Below, one piece after another: positions 1 through 9,848 of a stretch of DNA of 64,000 nucleotides (within the stretch, counting starts at the first letter, position 1; each line of letters starts with the position of its first letter). Made by a program: the position numbers and the translations under genes. The DNA lies in assembly GCF_021560175.1 (NCBI RefSeq), contig NZ_CP091110.1, positions 257,501 through 321,500 on the forward strand, in the 5' to 3' direction. The notes below the pieces were generated by a model that was given only the letters and a program-made list of their open reading frames with translations, was not told the DNA's origin and did no database searches. This DNA is from Neobacillus drentensis (GTDB taxonomy: Bacteria > Bacillota > Bacilli > Bacillales > Cytobacillaceae).

Positions 1-1631
<1,631 letters not shown>

Positions 1632-1714
1632 AGCTTTAAAGCGAAAAACTCGTTTTTACAACATTTCTTCTACATTATCTAGTTTTGAAAGAATGAACTT
1701 CTTTCAAGTAAATA

Positions 1715-1831
<117 letters not shown>

Positions 1832-1842
1832 TGTTTTTTATA

Positions 1843-1899
1843 AACAAAACATGGAGCATGCTCCAAACTTTATACTTTTTATTATCGCGGGGTGGAGCA
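1843..1899 (+). repeat. 57-bp direct repeat, copy 1 (carries truncated tRNA 5' end)
   Basis: A 57-bp stretch identical to 1985–2041, offset by 142 bp. It contains the palindromic spacer ATGGAGCATGCTCCA and ends with the first 14 bases of the initiator tRNA (CGCGGGGTGGAGCA, 1886–1899). After that the sequence diverges, so this copy cannot make a tRNA. It looks like a duplication or a replaced tRNA gene. Confidence 0.9.
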
Positions 1900-1984
1900 A
1901 CGAGCGTTGCTTCAATGAATAATCTGCGAGTTGTAACCATCGAGCTGCTGCTTGAATAAGCTTTCTGAGATGGGGACAGTCAGT

Positions 1985-2101
<117 letters not shown>

Positions 2102-2104
2102 TTT

Positions 2105-2181
2105 GGTCTGGTAGTTCAGTTGGTTAGAATGCCTGCCTGTCACGCAGGAGGTCGCGGGTTCGAGTCCCGTCCAGACCGCCA
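2105..2181 (+). tRNA. tRNA-Asp (anticodon GTC), CCA encoded
   Basis: A 77-nt tRNA gene, acceptor stem GGTCTGG/CCAGACC, anticodon GTC in the loop CTGTCAC, T-arm GGGTTCGAGTCCC, discriminator G and an encoded CCA. It follows tRNA-Met by three bases and is the last recognisable RNA gene of the rrn operon. Confidence 0.97.
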
Positions 2182-2199
2182 TATTTTTTTAAAACTAGT

Positions 2200-2226
2200 C
2201 GAAACATGGTTTTCGTCTTTTTTTTT
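2200..2226 (+). terminator. Possible terminator of the rrn–tRNA operon
   Basis: A short AT-rich hairpin (CGAAAC, loop ATG, GTTTTCG, one bulged T) is followed by a run of nine T residues. It lies 20 bases after tRNA-Asp, where the operon should end. The stem is weak, so the call rests mostly on position and the T-run. Confidence 0.4.
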
Positions 2227-2345
2227 GCCCTAAAATATAGGATAAAAGGTGAAATACCTTTACGAATAACTTTTAAAAGAAGATTTTTGAAAATCAGATA
2301 AACCATACCATTCTTCCTCTCACTTAAACCGAACCGATTATCTTT

Positions 2346-2502
2346 AATGGACAGTTTTTTAAAACATCCGATGGAATTGTCCAATAGACCAGCCCTAAAG
2401 GACATTTTATTAGGAAATCAGAGGGATTTGTCCAATAGAGAGGTTCTAATGGACATTTAACCTAAGAAGTCTGAAGAAATTGTCCAATAGACCAGTGGTT
2501 CT
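2346..2502 (+). repeat. Three imperfect tandem ~51-bp repeats
   Basis: Units lie at 2346–2396 (51 bp), 2397–2447 (51 bp) and 2448–2502 (55 bp). Each starts with (A/T)AA(T/A)GGACA and ends around TTGTCCAATAGA followed by CCAG or GAGG. Within a unit GGACA and TGTCC are inverted, so each can fold into a hairpin. No gene is seen in the rest of 2182–2695 apart from the candidate terminators. Confidence 0.75.
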
Positions 2503-2608
2503 ATTTATAACGAAGAACAAAATCCGAGTGAAACCATGTAAACGCTGCTTCATCCCCTGATGAGGTACAAATTAAAGCAGAATTCTTATAAACTACATAG
2601 GTATTCAT

Positions 2609-2636
2609 CCTTAGGAAGCATCCTAAGGTTTTTTTT
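2609..2636 (+). terminator. Rho-independent terminator upstream of tsaE
   Basis: A perfect 8-bp stem CCTTAGGA / TCCTAAGG with loop AGCA is followed by eight T residues. No protein gene ends just before it. It could end the rrn/tRNA read-through transcript or act as an attenuator in the tsaE leader; a CTGCTT … AAGCAG pairing just upstream would fit a short structured leader. Confidence 0.8.
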
Positions 2637-2695
2637 ATGCCTAAATAAGGGTAAAATGAAACTAAAGTATTGTTAGAGTAAAGTTAGGTGATTGG

Positions 2696-3148
2696 ATGAA
2701 AGAATATGAATTAACGACATCAAATGACAGTGATACTTCGCAATTTGCGGAAAGACTCGCAACGTATCTGCAGCCAGGCGACGTTATTGCTCTTGAAGGC
2801 GACCTTGGTGCTGGAAAAACTACGTTTACTAAAGGCTTAGCCAAGGGGTTAGAAGTGAAAAAGACAGTGAATAGTCCTACCTTTACAATCATCAAAGAAT
2901 ATCGTGGACGGCTACCATTGTATCATATGGATGTATACCGAGTAGCTGATGCATACGAAGACCTAGGCTTTGATGAATACTTTGAAGGGGAAGGAGTTAC
3001 CGTCGTGGAATGGGCCCATCTTATTGAAGAGCAGCTGCCAGAAGAACGGTTAACCATCTTTTTATACCATCAAGGTCAGAATCAGCGGAAAATTGTCTTA
3101 AAGCCTAAAGGACAAAGATATGAGCAATTATGTAAGGAGATAGTTTAG
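2696..3148 (+). CDS. tsaE: tRNA threonylcarbamoyladenosine biosynthesis ATPase TsaE
   Basis: A cytosolic P-loop ATPase of 150 residues, the usual TsaE (YdiB) length. It works with TsaB and TsaD to make t6A at position 37 of ANN-decoding tRNAs. Walker A is visible as GDLGAGKTTFTKG (about residues 40–52), followed by the family motif NSPTFTIIKEY and a C-terminal EWAHL segment. The start is the ATG after a weak AGGTGA. The stop codon abuts the tsaB ATG, so the two are translated together. In B. subtilis thiL normally precedes this gene; here it is absent and the rrn operon comes directly before. Confidence 0.97.
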   Translation: MKEYELTTSNDSDTSQFAERLATYLQPGDVIALEGDLGAGKTTFTKGLAKGLEVKKTVNSPTFTIIKEYRGRLPLYHMDVYRVADAYEDLGFDEYFEGEGVTVVEWAHLIEEQLPEERLTIFLYHQGQNQRKIVLKPKGQRYEQLCKEIV

Positions 3149-3856
3149 ATGACCATTTTAGCGATAGATACTTCTAATTATGTTTTAGGAGTAGCGCTGT
3201 TAGAGGATAATCAAGTGCTCGGTGAATATATTACCAACTTAAAGAAAAACCACTCTGTTCGAATAATGCCTGCGATCCAAACCTTAATGAAGGATTGCGA
3301 CAGAGTACCTGCTGATTTAACGAAAATCGTGGTTGCGAAAGGTCCTGGATCCTATACAGGAGTTAGAATAGGCGTAACCGTTGCAAAAACGTTAGCGTGG
3401 ACCTTAAATATACCTCTTGTTGGGGTTTCCAGTCTTGAAATTTTAGCAGCTGGTACAGGGCGTTATTTTGATGGGTACGTATCACCACTATTTGATGCCA
3501 GAAGAGGGCAGGTTTATACAGCTCTTTATCAATATCAAAACAGTAAGTTAACAGCCGTAAGACAGGACCAGCTCGTTATGTTGGCTGACTGGGCAGTTGA
3601 TCTACAAGAAATGGACAAACCAATTTTATTTGTCGGAAATGATTTGCCATTGCATCAGGCTAAAATCCAAGAGATTTTAGGAAATAAAGCGAACTTTGCG
3701 GGTATAACAGAACACAATCCTCGTCCAGCAGAGCTGGCGGGATTAGGGCAGGATAAACCAGGAGAAGATTTACATACCTTTGTTCCAAATTATATTCGCT
3801 TGGCAGAAGCCGAAGCAAAATGGCTGGAGGCAAAGGGGAAAATTCTAAATGGATAG
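3149..3856 (+). CDS. tsaB: tRNA t6A biosynthesis protein TsaB
   Basis: A 235-residue protein of the ASKHA fold (YdiC family), the inactive partner that dimerises with TsaD in the t6A complex. It opens with MTILAIDTSN and carries the conserved KGPGSYTGVRIG segment near residue 65. It lacks the metal-binding HxxxH of TsaD, as expected. ATG follows the tsaE stop directly, with AAGGAGATAG overlapping the tsaE end as ribosome binding site. rimI follows after 12 bases, so this is one operon. Confidence 0.96.
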   Translation: MTILAIDTSNYVLGVALLEDNQVLGEYITNLKKNHSVRIMPAIQTLMKDCDRVPADLTKIVVAKGPGSYTGVRIGVTVAKTLAWTLNIPLVGVSSLEILAAGTGRYFDGYVSPLFDARRGQVYTALYQYQNSKLTAVRQDQLVMLADWAVDLQEMDKPILFVGNDLPLHQAKIQEILGNKANFAGITEHNPRPAELAGLGQDKPGEDLHTFVPNYIRLAEAEAKWLEAKGKILNG

Positions 3857-3868
3857 GGTTAGAGATAA

Positions 3869-4318
3869 ATGGTAGATTCTTATGTTTTTCGTTTTATGAG
3901 GGAAGAGGATATTGACCAGGTATTAGAAGTAGAGCATGCCTCCTTTACCACACCATGGAGTCGCGAGGCATTTTTTAATGAAATACACAATAATAAATTT
4001 GCCGTTTATATTGTCCTTGAGGAAAATGAAAAAATTGTTGGATATTGCGGAACTTGGGTAGTTATTGATGAAGCCCATGTAACCAATATAGCGATTCGCC
4101 CGGAATATAGAGGCAAGAAACTGGGTGAAGCTTTATTATCAAAACTAATCTCGACAACCCGAGAAATGGGGGTAAGGAGTATGACACTTGAAGTCCGTGT
4201 GACCAACCATGTCGCTCAATCCCTTTACCGAAAATTCGGTTTTCAAAACGGCGGGATTCGAAAAAATTATTATTCCGATAATCAGGAAGATGCATTAATT
4301 ATGTGGGTGAACTTATGA
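3869..4318 (+). CDS. rimI: Ribosomal protein S18-alanine N-acetyltransferase RimI
   Basis: A 149-residue GNAT acetyltransferase. The acetyl-CoA binding signature is visible as [14 protein letters not shown], about residues 77–90, followed by the C-terminal [13 protein letters not shown] typical of RimI. It acetylates the N-terminus of ribosomal protein S18 in characterised members; here that is inferred from family and from its fixed place between tsaB and tsaD in Bacillus. The last bases overlap the tsaD start in an ATGA arrangement. Confidence 0.93.
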   Translation: MVDSYVFRFMREEDIDQVLEVEHASFTTPWSREAFFNEIHNNKFAVYIVLEENEKIVGYCGTWVVIDEAHVTNIAIRPEYRGKKLGEALLSKLISTTREMGVRSMTLEVRVTNHVAQSLYRKFGFQNGGIRKNYYSDNQEDALIMWVNL

Positions 4319-5340
4319 CAAAAGATTTATGGGTATTAGGAATTGAAACTAGCTGTGATGAAACCGCCGTAGCGATTATAAAAAATGGCCGTGAAATCGC
4401 AGCGAACGTGGTGGCATCGCAAATTGAGAGTCATAAAAGATTTGGCGGGGTTGTACCTGAAATCGCCTCTCGTCACCATGTTGAACAAATAACAATCGTA
4501 ATAGAAGAAGCATTGCGTCAGGCTAAGCTAACGTTTTCGGAAATCGATGCTATCGCCGTTACAGAAGGCCCTGGCCTAGTGGGCGCGCTTTTAATTGGTG
4601 TTAATGCTGCTAAGGCGCTTGCCTTCGCTCATAACAAGCCACTGGTGCCGGTTCATCATATCGCTGGGCATATTTATGCCAATAGATTGGTAACCGAACT
4701 AAAATTCCCATTACTGGCTCTTGTCGTTTCAGGCGGGCATACAGAGCTTGTTTATATGAAGGAGCATGGTCACTTTAAAGTGATTGGGGAAACAAGGGAC
4801 GATGCTGCTGGGGAAGCGTATGATAAGGTGGCAAGAACTTTGAATATGCCTTATCCAGGCGGCCCTCATATTGATCGGCTGGCCCATGAAGGTAAACCGA
4901 CAATTGATTTGCCAAGAGCATGGCTTGAGGAAGGCTCGTACGACTTTAGTTTCAGTGGGTTAAAGTCAGCCGTTATCAACACGGTTCACAATGCAGAGCA
5001 GCGTGGCGAGGTAATTGCTCCAGAAGACTTAGCGGCAAGCTTTCAAGAAAGTGTCATTGAAGTGCTTGTGAAGAAGACGGAGAGAGCTGTTGCAGAGTAT
5101 AGAGTTAACCAGTTAGTAGTAGCGGGTGGCGTTGCAGCAAATAAGGGACTAAGAACCACCTTGGAACAAACCTTTTTAAAACACCCTAAGGTTGAATTGG
5201 TAATTCCTCCTCTTTCATTATGTACGGATAATGCAGCGATGATTGCTGCTGCCGGCAGTGTAATGTTTGAAAAAGGAATCAGGGCGGGCTTGAACCTTAA
5301 TGCCAATCCTGGACTCGATATCGAATTATATAATGAATAG
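4315..5340 (+). CDS. tsaD: tRNA N6-adenosine threonylcarbamoyltransferase TsaD
   Basis: The 341-residue catalytic ASKHA subunit that transfers threonylcarbamoyl to A37 of tRNA (formerly gcp/ydiE). It starts [17 protein letters not shown], and the metal-binding histidines are seen as H115-IAG-H119. The conserved [26 protein letters not shown] and [13 protein letters not shown] stretches follow in order. I chose the ATG at 4315, which overlaps the rimI stop by four bases and matches the family start, over an upstream GTG. A terminator follows immediately. Confidence 0.98.
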   Translation: MTKDLWVLGIETSCDETAVAIIKNGREIAANVVASQIESHKRFGGVVPEIASRHHVEQITIVIEEALRQAKLTFSEIDAIAVTEGPGLVGALLIGVNAAKALAFAHNKPLVPVHHIAGHIYANRLVTELKFPLLALVVSGGHTELVYMKEHGHFKVIGETRDDAAGEAYDKVARTLNMPYPGGPHIDRLAHEGKPTIDLPRAWLEEGSYDFSFSGLKSAVINTVHNAEQRGEVIAPEDLAASFQESVIEVLVKKTERAVAEYRVNQLVVAGGVAANKGLRTTLEQTFLKHPKVELVIPPLSLCTDNAAMIAAAGSVMFEKGIRAGLNLNANPGLDIELYNE

Positions 5341-5364
5341 TCCTTCCAATCGGAAGGGCTTTTT
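5339..5364 (+). terminator. Terminator after tsaD
   Basis: Stem AGTCCTTCC / GGAAGGGCT with loop AATC is followed by TTTTT. It begins at the tsaD stop codon and ends the tsaE–tsaD operon. Confidence 0.85.
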
Positions 5365-5512
5365 GTATTTAGAACTTCTCTGTTGAAGCACCCCACAAGG
5401 AAGACTTCGGCAGTATAGGCAGCACATGAAGGAAAAGTTTTTTCAGGAGGCCATACTCCGCTGACCAGAGCGCTTGTACTTTTCATACGATTTGCTGTCG
5501 ATATTAAGCACC

Positions 5513-5680
5513 TGTGGATAAAATATTCTGAAAAGTAAAAAACATATTCACAATTTGTGGATAGATATCAACAATCTGTTGATAGTGTGGATAAAATTGG
5601 GGATAACTGTGGATAATGTGGAAAACTGTGACGAATGTTTATATTTATGCTATCTAAAATGTGCGTAACCTTGTGGACAA
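5513..5680. promoter_or_regulatory. DnaA-box cluster between tsaD and ydiF
   Basis: Three exact boxes TGTGGATAA (complement of TTATCCACA) lie at 5513–5521, 5586–5594 and 5608–5616. One-mismatch boxes lie at 5544–5552, 5556–5564, 5598–5606, 5617–5625 and 5672–5680. Such a density in about 170 bp is far above chance. From memory of published DnaA-binding maps, B. subtilis has DnaA-box clusters outside oriC, one of them next to gcp (tsaD), which this would match. The function, probably titration of DnaA, is inferred. Nothing coding is seen from 5365 to 5694. Confidence 0.85.
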
Positions 5681-5694
5681 CTAAATTTCTTGCT

Positions 5695-5724
5695 AAAAAA
5701 AAACCGGGAAAATACTCCCGGTTT
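5695..5724 (-). terminator. Terminator of ydiF (minus strand)
   Basis: Read on the minus strand, GAAACCGGGA pairs with TCCCGGTTT and is followed by a T-run of eight or more. It sits six bases past the ydiF stop codon. Confidence 0.88.
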
Positions 5725-5729
5725 CGTCA

Positions 5730-7649
5730 TTATTCGGCAAGAGCCGCCCATTCATCCATTAACTGCTCAAGTTCTGTTTTTGCTTTTTCAGTCTGTAGAT
5801 TAATTTCTAATACCTTTTCATGGTCTTGAAAAACCTCTGGGTCACATAACTGTTGTTCAAACGCTTGAATTTGCTCCTCAAGTTCCTCAATTCGCTGTTC
5901 CACTTCATCTAAGCGTCTTTTTCGCTGACGTTCAAGTTTTTTACTCTCTTTATCCTGTAGATAACTATTTTTTTCGAGTGAATCCTTTTCAGCTGTTTTC
6001 TTAGCAGCGTCCGCTAGTGCGAGTGCGGCTAGTTCTTCCTGCTCGAGCTTCTTATCAACATAATAATCATAATCTCCCAAATACTCTAAGCTACCCTTAG
6101 GACTCAACTCCAGCACCTTAGTAGCAATCCGGTTAATGAAATATCGATCATGTGAGACGAAAAGGATCGTACCAGGATAATCAATCAAGGCATTTTCCAG
6201 TACTTCTTTGCTGTCGAGGTCCAGGTGGTTCGTTGGCTCATCTAAAATCAGCAAATTGGCCTTTTCAAGCATGAGCTTGGCAAGAGCGAGCCGTGCCTTT
6301 TCACCGCCGCTTAAGGTGGAGACAATTTTCAACACATCGTCGCCGGAAAAGAGGAAATTCCCTAAAACTGTCCGGATTTCCTTTTCGCTTTTTAAAGGAT
6401 AATCATCCCATAATTCATTTAACACTCGTTTATTTGAGGTTAATTCTGCCTGCTCCTGATCATAGTAGCCAATGGCAAGATTGGTCCCATAGCGGATGGT
6501 ACCCGCTAATTGCGGCAGCTTTTTGATAATGGTTTTTAAGAGAGTGGATTTCCCAATTCCATTCGGGCCGACTAAAGCAATACTTTCTCCTTTATAGGCG
6601 CGAAACGAAATATCCTCGGAGACCTTTTTACCTTCATAGCCTACAGCCAAGGAATCTACCGCTAACACATCGTTGCCGCTTTGTTTTTCAATTTCAAAGG
6701 AGAAAGTGGCTGACTTCTCATCGCCAAGCGGCCGGTCCATTAACTCCATTTTATCAAGCTTTTTACGACGGCTTTGGGCGCGTTTCGTCGTGGAGGCCCT
6801 AGCGAGATTGCGTTGAATAAAGTCTTGCAGATTAGCAACCTCTTGTTGCTGTTTTTCATAGAGCTTCATATCGCGCTCATAATTAGCTGCCTTTTGATCA
6901 AGGTAGGCACTATAGTTGCCGGTAAACCGTTGGATTTGTTTCCGTGATACTTCATAAACTTGGGTGACCACTTTATCTAAAAAATAACGGTCATGGGAAA
7001 CAATCAAAATGGCACCATCATATCCCTGTAAATATTGCTCCAGCCAGGAAAGGGTATCGATGTCGAGATGGTTCGTTGGCTCGTCCAATATTAAAATATC
7101 AGGTTTTGTTAATAACAGCTTTCCTAAAGCGAGGCGGGTCTTTTGCCCACCGCTTAAGCTTGTGATCATCAGAGAATTATCATGAAAGTTTAATCCATAA
7201 AGGACAGAGCGAATATCCGCTTCATATTGATAGCCGCCCTGCTCTTTAAATTTCACCTGAAGCTGATCATATTCTTTTAAAATACGTTCGTATTTTGCAC
7301 TGTCTTCAAAAATACCAGGATCGGCCATTTGTTCTTCGAGCTGGCGAAGCGATTTTTCCATCAATTGAAGCGGTTCGAAGACGGTTAACATCTCATCCCA
7401 AATCGATAAATTTGATTCAAGTCCGGTATTTTGCGCTAAATACCCGATTGTTACATCCTTAGGCTTAATAATCTCGCCGCCATCATGGGACAGGTGTCCG
7501 GCAATGATCTTTAATAATGTCGATTTCCCGGCGCCATTTCGCCCAACCAGGGCAACGCGGTCGCGGGTTTGTAATTCTAGCTTTATATTCGATAAAATAA
7601 GGTCAGCACCATAATATTTTTGCAGTTGGTTTACTTGTAGTAAAATCAT
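5730..7649 (-). CDS. ydiF: ABC-F family ATPase, YdiF-like
   Basis: A 639-residue soluble protein with two ABC ATPase domains and no membrane segment, the ABC-F layout. Domain 1 has Walker A GRNGAGKST (about residue 38), signature LSGGQ and ILDEPTNHLD. A charged helical linker follows. Domain 2 has GPNGIGKST, LSGGEKARLALAK and ILDEPTNHLD. The C-terminal 100 residues form an acidic/basic coiled coil. ABC-F proteins act on the ribosome; the exact role of YdiF is not settled. The ATG at 7649 after GAGGTG is preferred to an upstream GTG. It is the only minus-strand gene in the tsaD–rex interval, as in B. subtilis. Confidence 0.93.
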   Translation of the reverse strand: MILLQVNQLQKYYGADLILSNIKLELQTRDRVALVGRNGAGKSTLLKIIAGHLSHDGGEIIKPKDVTIGYLAQNTGLESNLSIWDEMLTVFEPLQLMEKSLRQLEEQMADPGIFEDSAKYERILKEYDQLQVKFKEQGGYQYEADIRSVLYGLNFHDNSLMITSLSGGQKTRLALGKLLLTKPDILILDEPTNHLDIDTLSWLEQYLQGYDGAILIVSHDRYFLDKVVTQVYEVSRKQIQRFTGNYSAYLDQKAANYERDMKLYEKQQQEVANLQDFIQRNLARASTTKRAQSRRKKLDKMELMDRPLGDEKSATFSFEIEKQSGNDVLAVDSLAVGYEGKKVSEDISFRAYKGESIALVGPNGIGKSTLLKTIIKKLPQLAGTIRYGTNLAIGYYDQEQAELTSNKRVLNELWDDYPLKSEKEIRTVLGNFLFSGDDVLKIVSTLSGGEKARLALAKLMLEKANLLILDEPTNHLDLDSKEVLENALIDYPGTILFVSHDRYFINRIATKVLELSPKGSLEYLGDYDYYVDKKLEQEELAALALADAAKKTAEKDSLEKNSYLQDKESKKLERQRKRRLDEVEQRIEELEEQIQAFEQQLCDPEVFQDHEKVLEINLQTEKAKTELEQLMDEWAALAE

Positions 7650-7727
7650 TATATTCACCTCTATTAAAAAAACAAAACGCAGGATTATGTCATTATAAGA
7701 TACAAGCTATATTCCATTTCATCTTAT

Positions 7728-7745
7728 AAGTGAAAACTTTCACTT
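7728..7745. promoter_or_regulatory. Palindromic operator, resembles a Rex box
   Basis: The 18-bp palindrome AAGTGAAAACTTTCACTT has the GTGAA-N4-TTCAC core and spacing of the Rex site (TTGTGAA-N4-TTCACAA), with only the outer TT/AA reversed. It lies between divergent ydiF and moaC–rex, so autoregulation by Rex is plausible. The rest of 7650–7918 holds no gene. Confidence 0.5.
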
Positions 7746-7918
7746 ATATAAGCAGCAAATCGGTCTCTACTATATAAATAGTGTACAGTATTAGCGTAAG
7801 GTCGGCAATAAAGTGAGGTTTTATGGCACTTTTTTCAGGAAAAAATGCATATTCGTTCAAACTTTCACACACATAGTGGTAAAAATAGTGTATTATTTTT
7901 TCGTAGGGGGATTTTTTT

Positions 7919-8416
7919 ATGTCAGAATTTACGCATTTCAATGACGAAGGCAGAGCGAAAATGGTGGATGTTAGTGACAAACCCGAAACGACACGAACGG
8001 CTCTTGCTCATTCGAGTATTACTGTAAGTGATGAAATTTATCAAAAAATAACGAACCATGAAATGAAAAAAGGCGATGTCCTAGCCGTCGCACAGGTAGC
8101 AGCGGTAATGGCTGCCAAAAAAACATGGGACATTATTCCGATGTGTCACCCGATTCCATTAACAGGGGTCAATATCTCCTTTTCATGGGAAAAAGGCCAA
8201 AATGAGAGCCATCAATTGCATATTGCTGCAGCCGTTAAAACAAAAGGAAATACAGGTGTTGAAATGGAAGCGCTCACAGCTGCAACAGCTTGCGCTTTAA
8301 CCGTTTATGATATGTGCAAGGCAGTAGATAAAGGTATGATCATTGGACCGACATACTTAGTTGAGAAAACAGGCGGAAAAAATGGAGATTTTAAAAGAAC
8401 AGAGCAAGTTAAATAA
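7919..8416 (+). CDS. moaC: Cyclic pyranopterin monophosphate synthase MoaC
   Basis: A 165-residue cytosolic enzyme for the second step of molybdenum cofactor synthesis, forming cyclic pyranopterin monophosphate from the MoaA product. Family motifs are present: [14 protein letters not shown] near the start, the active-site stretch [12 protein letters not shown], and [10 protein letters not shown] with a C-terminal KxGGK-like KTGGKNGD. The ATG follows TAGGGGGAT. rex lies 35 bases downstream in the same direction, an order shared with B. subtilis. No other moa genes are in the window. Confidence 0.97.
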   Translation: MSEFTHFNDEGRAKMVDVSDKPETTRTALAHSSITVSDEIYQKITNHEMKKGDVLAVAQVAAVMAAKKTWDIIPMCHPIPLTGVNISFSWEKGQNESHQLHIAAAVKTKGNTGVEMEALTAATACALTVYDMCKAVDKGMIIGPTYLVEKTGGKNGDFKRTEQVK

Positions 8417-8451
8417 TATTTATTCATTTTGGGAATGGGGTGTGGGAGATT

Positions 8452-9105
8452 ATGAGTAATGAAACGATGAAGATACCACAGGCGACAGCCAAACGGCTGC
8501 CCCTCTATTATCGGTTTTTAAAAAATCTGCATACTTCCGGGAAACAAAGAGTTTCGTCTGCGGAACTAAGTGAAGCGGTGAAGGTAGACAGTGCAACGAT
8601 TCGCCGAGATTTTTCTTACTTTGGCGCCTTGGGGAAGAAAGGATACGGCTACAATGTTAATTATCTGTTAACCTTTTTCCGTAAGACACTTGATCAAGAT
8701 GAGCTAACAAAGGTTGCGTTAATTGGGGTTGGTAATTTAGGAACCGCCTTTTTGAACTATAACTTTTTAAAAAACAATAATACCAAAATAGAGGTTGCTT
8801 TTGATGTCGATCCGGAAAAAATGGGAGGAAAAGTTCGGGAAGTTCCTGTTTATCCTATGGATGATCTCGAAAAGGTGCTCTTAGAGGAAAAGATATCTGT
8901 TGTTATTCTTACGGTGCCAGCCCCTGTTGCCCAAGTGATTACCGACAGGCTGGCAAAGGCAGAGGTAAGAGGGATTTTGAACTTTACCCCCGCACGATTA
9001 AATGTGCCTGCATCGATTAGGGTACATCACATTGACTTGGCAGTCGAACTGCAGTCGTTAGTCTACTTTTTAAAACATTATCCAACAGAGGAAATTGAAG
9101 AATAA
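8452..9105 (+). CDS. rex: Redox-sensing transcriptional repressor Rex
   Basis: A 217-residue repressor that senses the NADH/NAD+ ratio and controls fermentation and respiration genes. The N-terminal winged helix (residues about 8–80) contains the near-invariant [18 protein letters not shown] Rossmann domain follows with GVGNLGTAF and the C-terminal domain-swapped helix [18 protein letters not shown]. The ATG at 8452 matches the family start and follows GTGGGAG; the GTG at 8440 would only add four residues. A strong hairpin terminator follows. Confidence 0.97.
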   Translation: MSNETMKIPQATAKRLPLYYRFLKNLHTSGKQRVSSAELSEAVKVDSATIRRDFSYFGALGKKGYGYNVNYLLTFFRKTLDQDELTKVALIGVGNLGTAFLNYNFLKNNNTKIEVAFDVDPEKMGGKVREVPVYPMDDLEKVLLEEKISVVILTVPAPVAQVITDRLAKAEVRGILNFTPARLNVPASIRVHHIDLAVELQSLVYFLKHYPTEEIEE

Positions 9106-9110
9106 TAAGT

Positions 9111-9152
9111 AAAAGGTGTTTCACTTACAAAAATTAGTGAAACACTTTTTTT
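9111..9152 (+). terminator. Terminator after rex
   Basis: Stem TGTTTCACT / AGTGAAACA extended by A/T pairs, followed by seven T residues, five bases after the rex stop. Confidence 0.88.
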
Positions 9153-9168
9153 GCACCTTTACTTGCGC

Positions 9169-9190
9169 AACAGTGTTATGTTACACTGTT
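9169..9190. promoter_or_regulatory. Inverted repeat upstream of yhbD
   Basis: A perfect 8-bp inverted repeat AACAGTGT-N6-ACACTGTT lies 22 bases upstream of the yhbD start, within the probable promoter (TTGCAC at 9151–9156). YhbD has a MerR-like N-terminal helix-turn-helix, and MerR-type sites are palindromes inside the promoter spacer. Autoregulation is an inference. Confidence 0.5.
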
Positions 9191-9212
9191 TTTAGAAAGG
9201 GGTTAACTGACA

Positions 9213-9836
9213 ATGAGTGACGAGTTAATTTCAAAAAAGGAACTGCTGGAAATGGCTGATATTTCTTATGGGCAGCTTTACCGGTGGAAACGGAAGGACC
9301 TGATCCCCGAAGAGTGGTTTATTCGAAAATCCACCTTTACTGGACAGGAAACGTTCTTTCCAAAGGAAAAGGTGTTAGAGCGAATTCATAAAATCCAGAC
9401 CATGAAGGATAATTTATCTTTGGATGAATTGGCTGATATGTTTTCTCCGAATATTAGTGATTTAAAGTTGGAAAAGGATGATTTAGTAAAACGTAACATT
9501 GTTTCGTCATCTGTTATGGATATTTATTTGGAAATGGATAAGGGCGGTCATCAGTTTACTTTTTCAAGAATAATTGAAGTTTATGTATTGGAGAAACTTT
9601 TGCAGTCAGGTGATATCAATTTAGAAGAAGGCAAAATGGTGCTTCAAGTTTTAAAGGATCATACGCAGCTGATCAAGCAGAAGAAATGTGAAGTAGTGAT
9701 GACAAGAAAGCTTGGTGTATCATCCTGCCTGCTGCTTATCAATTCAGAGGGTTTTCATTTTGAACAGGGAACGAAAGTGGTCACTGTTTTATCAATTATG
9801 ACATGTATGGAAGAAATCAAAGCGAAATTATTATAA
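9213..9836 (+). CDS. yhbD: YhbD-like protein with MerR-type helix-turn-helix
   Basis: A 207-residue protein resembling B. subtilis YhbD (DUF4004). The first 60 residues look like a MerR-type winged helix (SKKELLEMADISYGQLYRW …, then EKVLERIHKIQ). The remaining part has no recognisable catalytic motif. It starts at ATG after AAAGGGG. It is followed after 12 bases by two bactofilin genes, the same order as yhbD–yhbE–yhbF in B. subtilis, which suggests it regulates or assists bactofilin assembly. That role is inferred. Confidence 0.85.
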   Translation: MSDELISKKELLEMADISYGQLYRWKRKDLIPEEWFIRKSTFTGQETFFPKEKVLERIHKIQTMKDNLSLDELADMFSPNISDLKLEKDDLVKRNIVSSSVMDIYLEMDKGGHQFTFSRIIEVYVLEKLLQSGDINLEEGKMVLQVLKDHTQLIKQKKCEVVMTRKLGVSSCLLLINSEGFHFEQGTKVVTVLSIMTCMEEIKAKLL

Positions 9837-9848
9837 GGGAGAATGGCT

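Noticed and set aside
2124..2405. Minus-strand frame of 93 codons ending in GLDGTRTRDLLRD
   Set aside because: That peptide is the well-known false translation of a tRNA-Asp gene in reverse; the rest overlaps tandem repeats.
5043..5829. Frames around the tsaD–ydiF gap on both strands
   Set aside because: They overlap tsaD, ydiF and the DnaA-box cluster, have no ribosome binding sites and no family resemblance.
7744..7980. Minus-strand 78-codon frame overlapping the moaC start
   Set aside because: It lies over the moaC promoter and 5' end and has no ribosome binding site.
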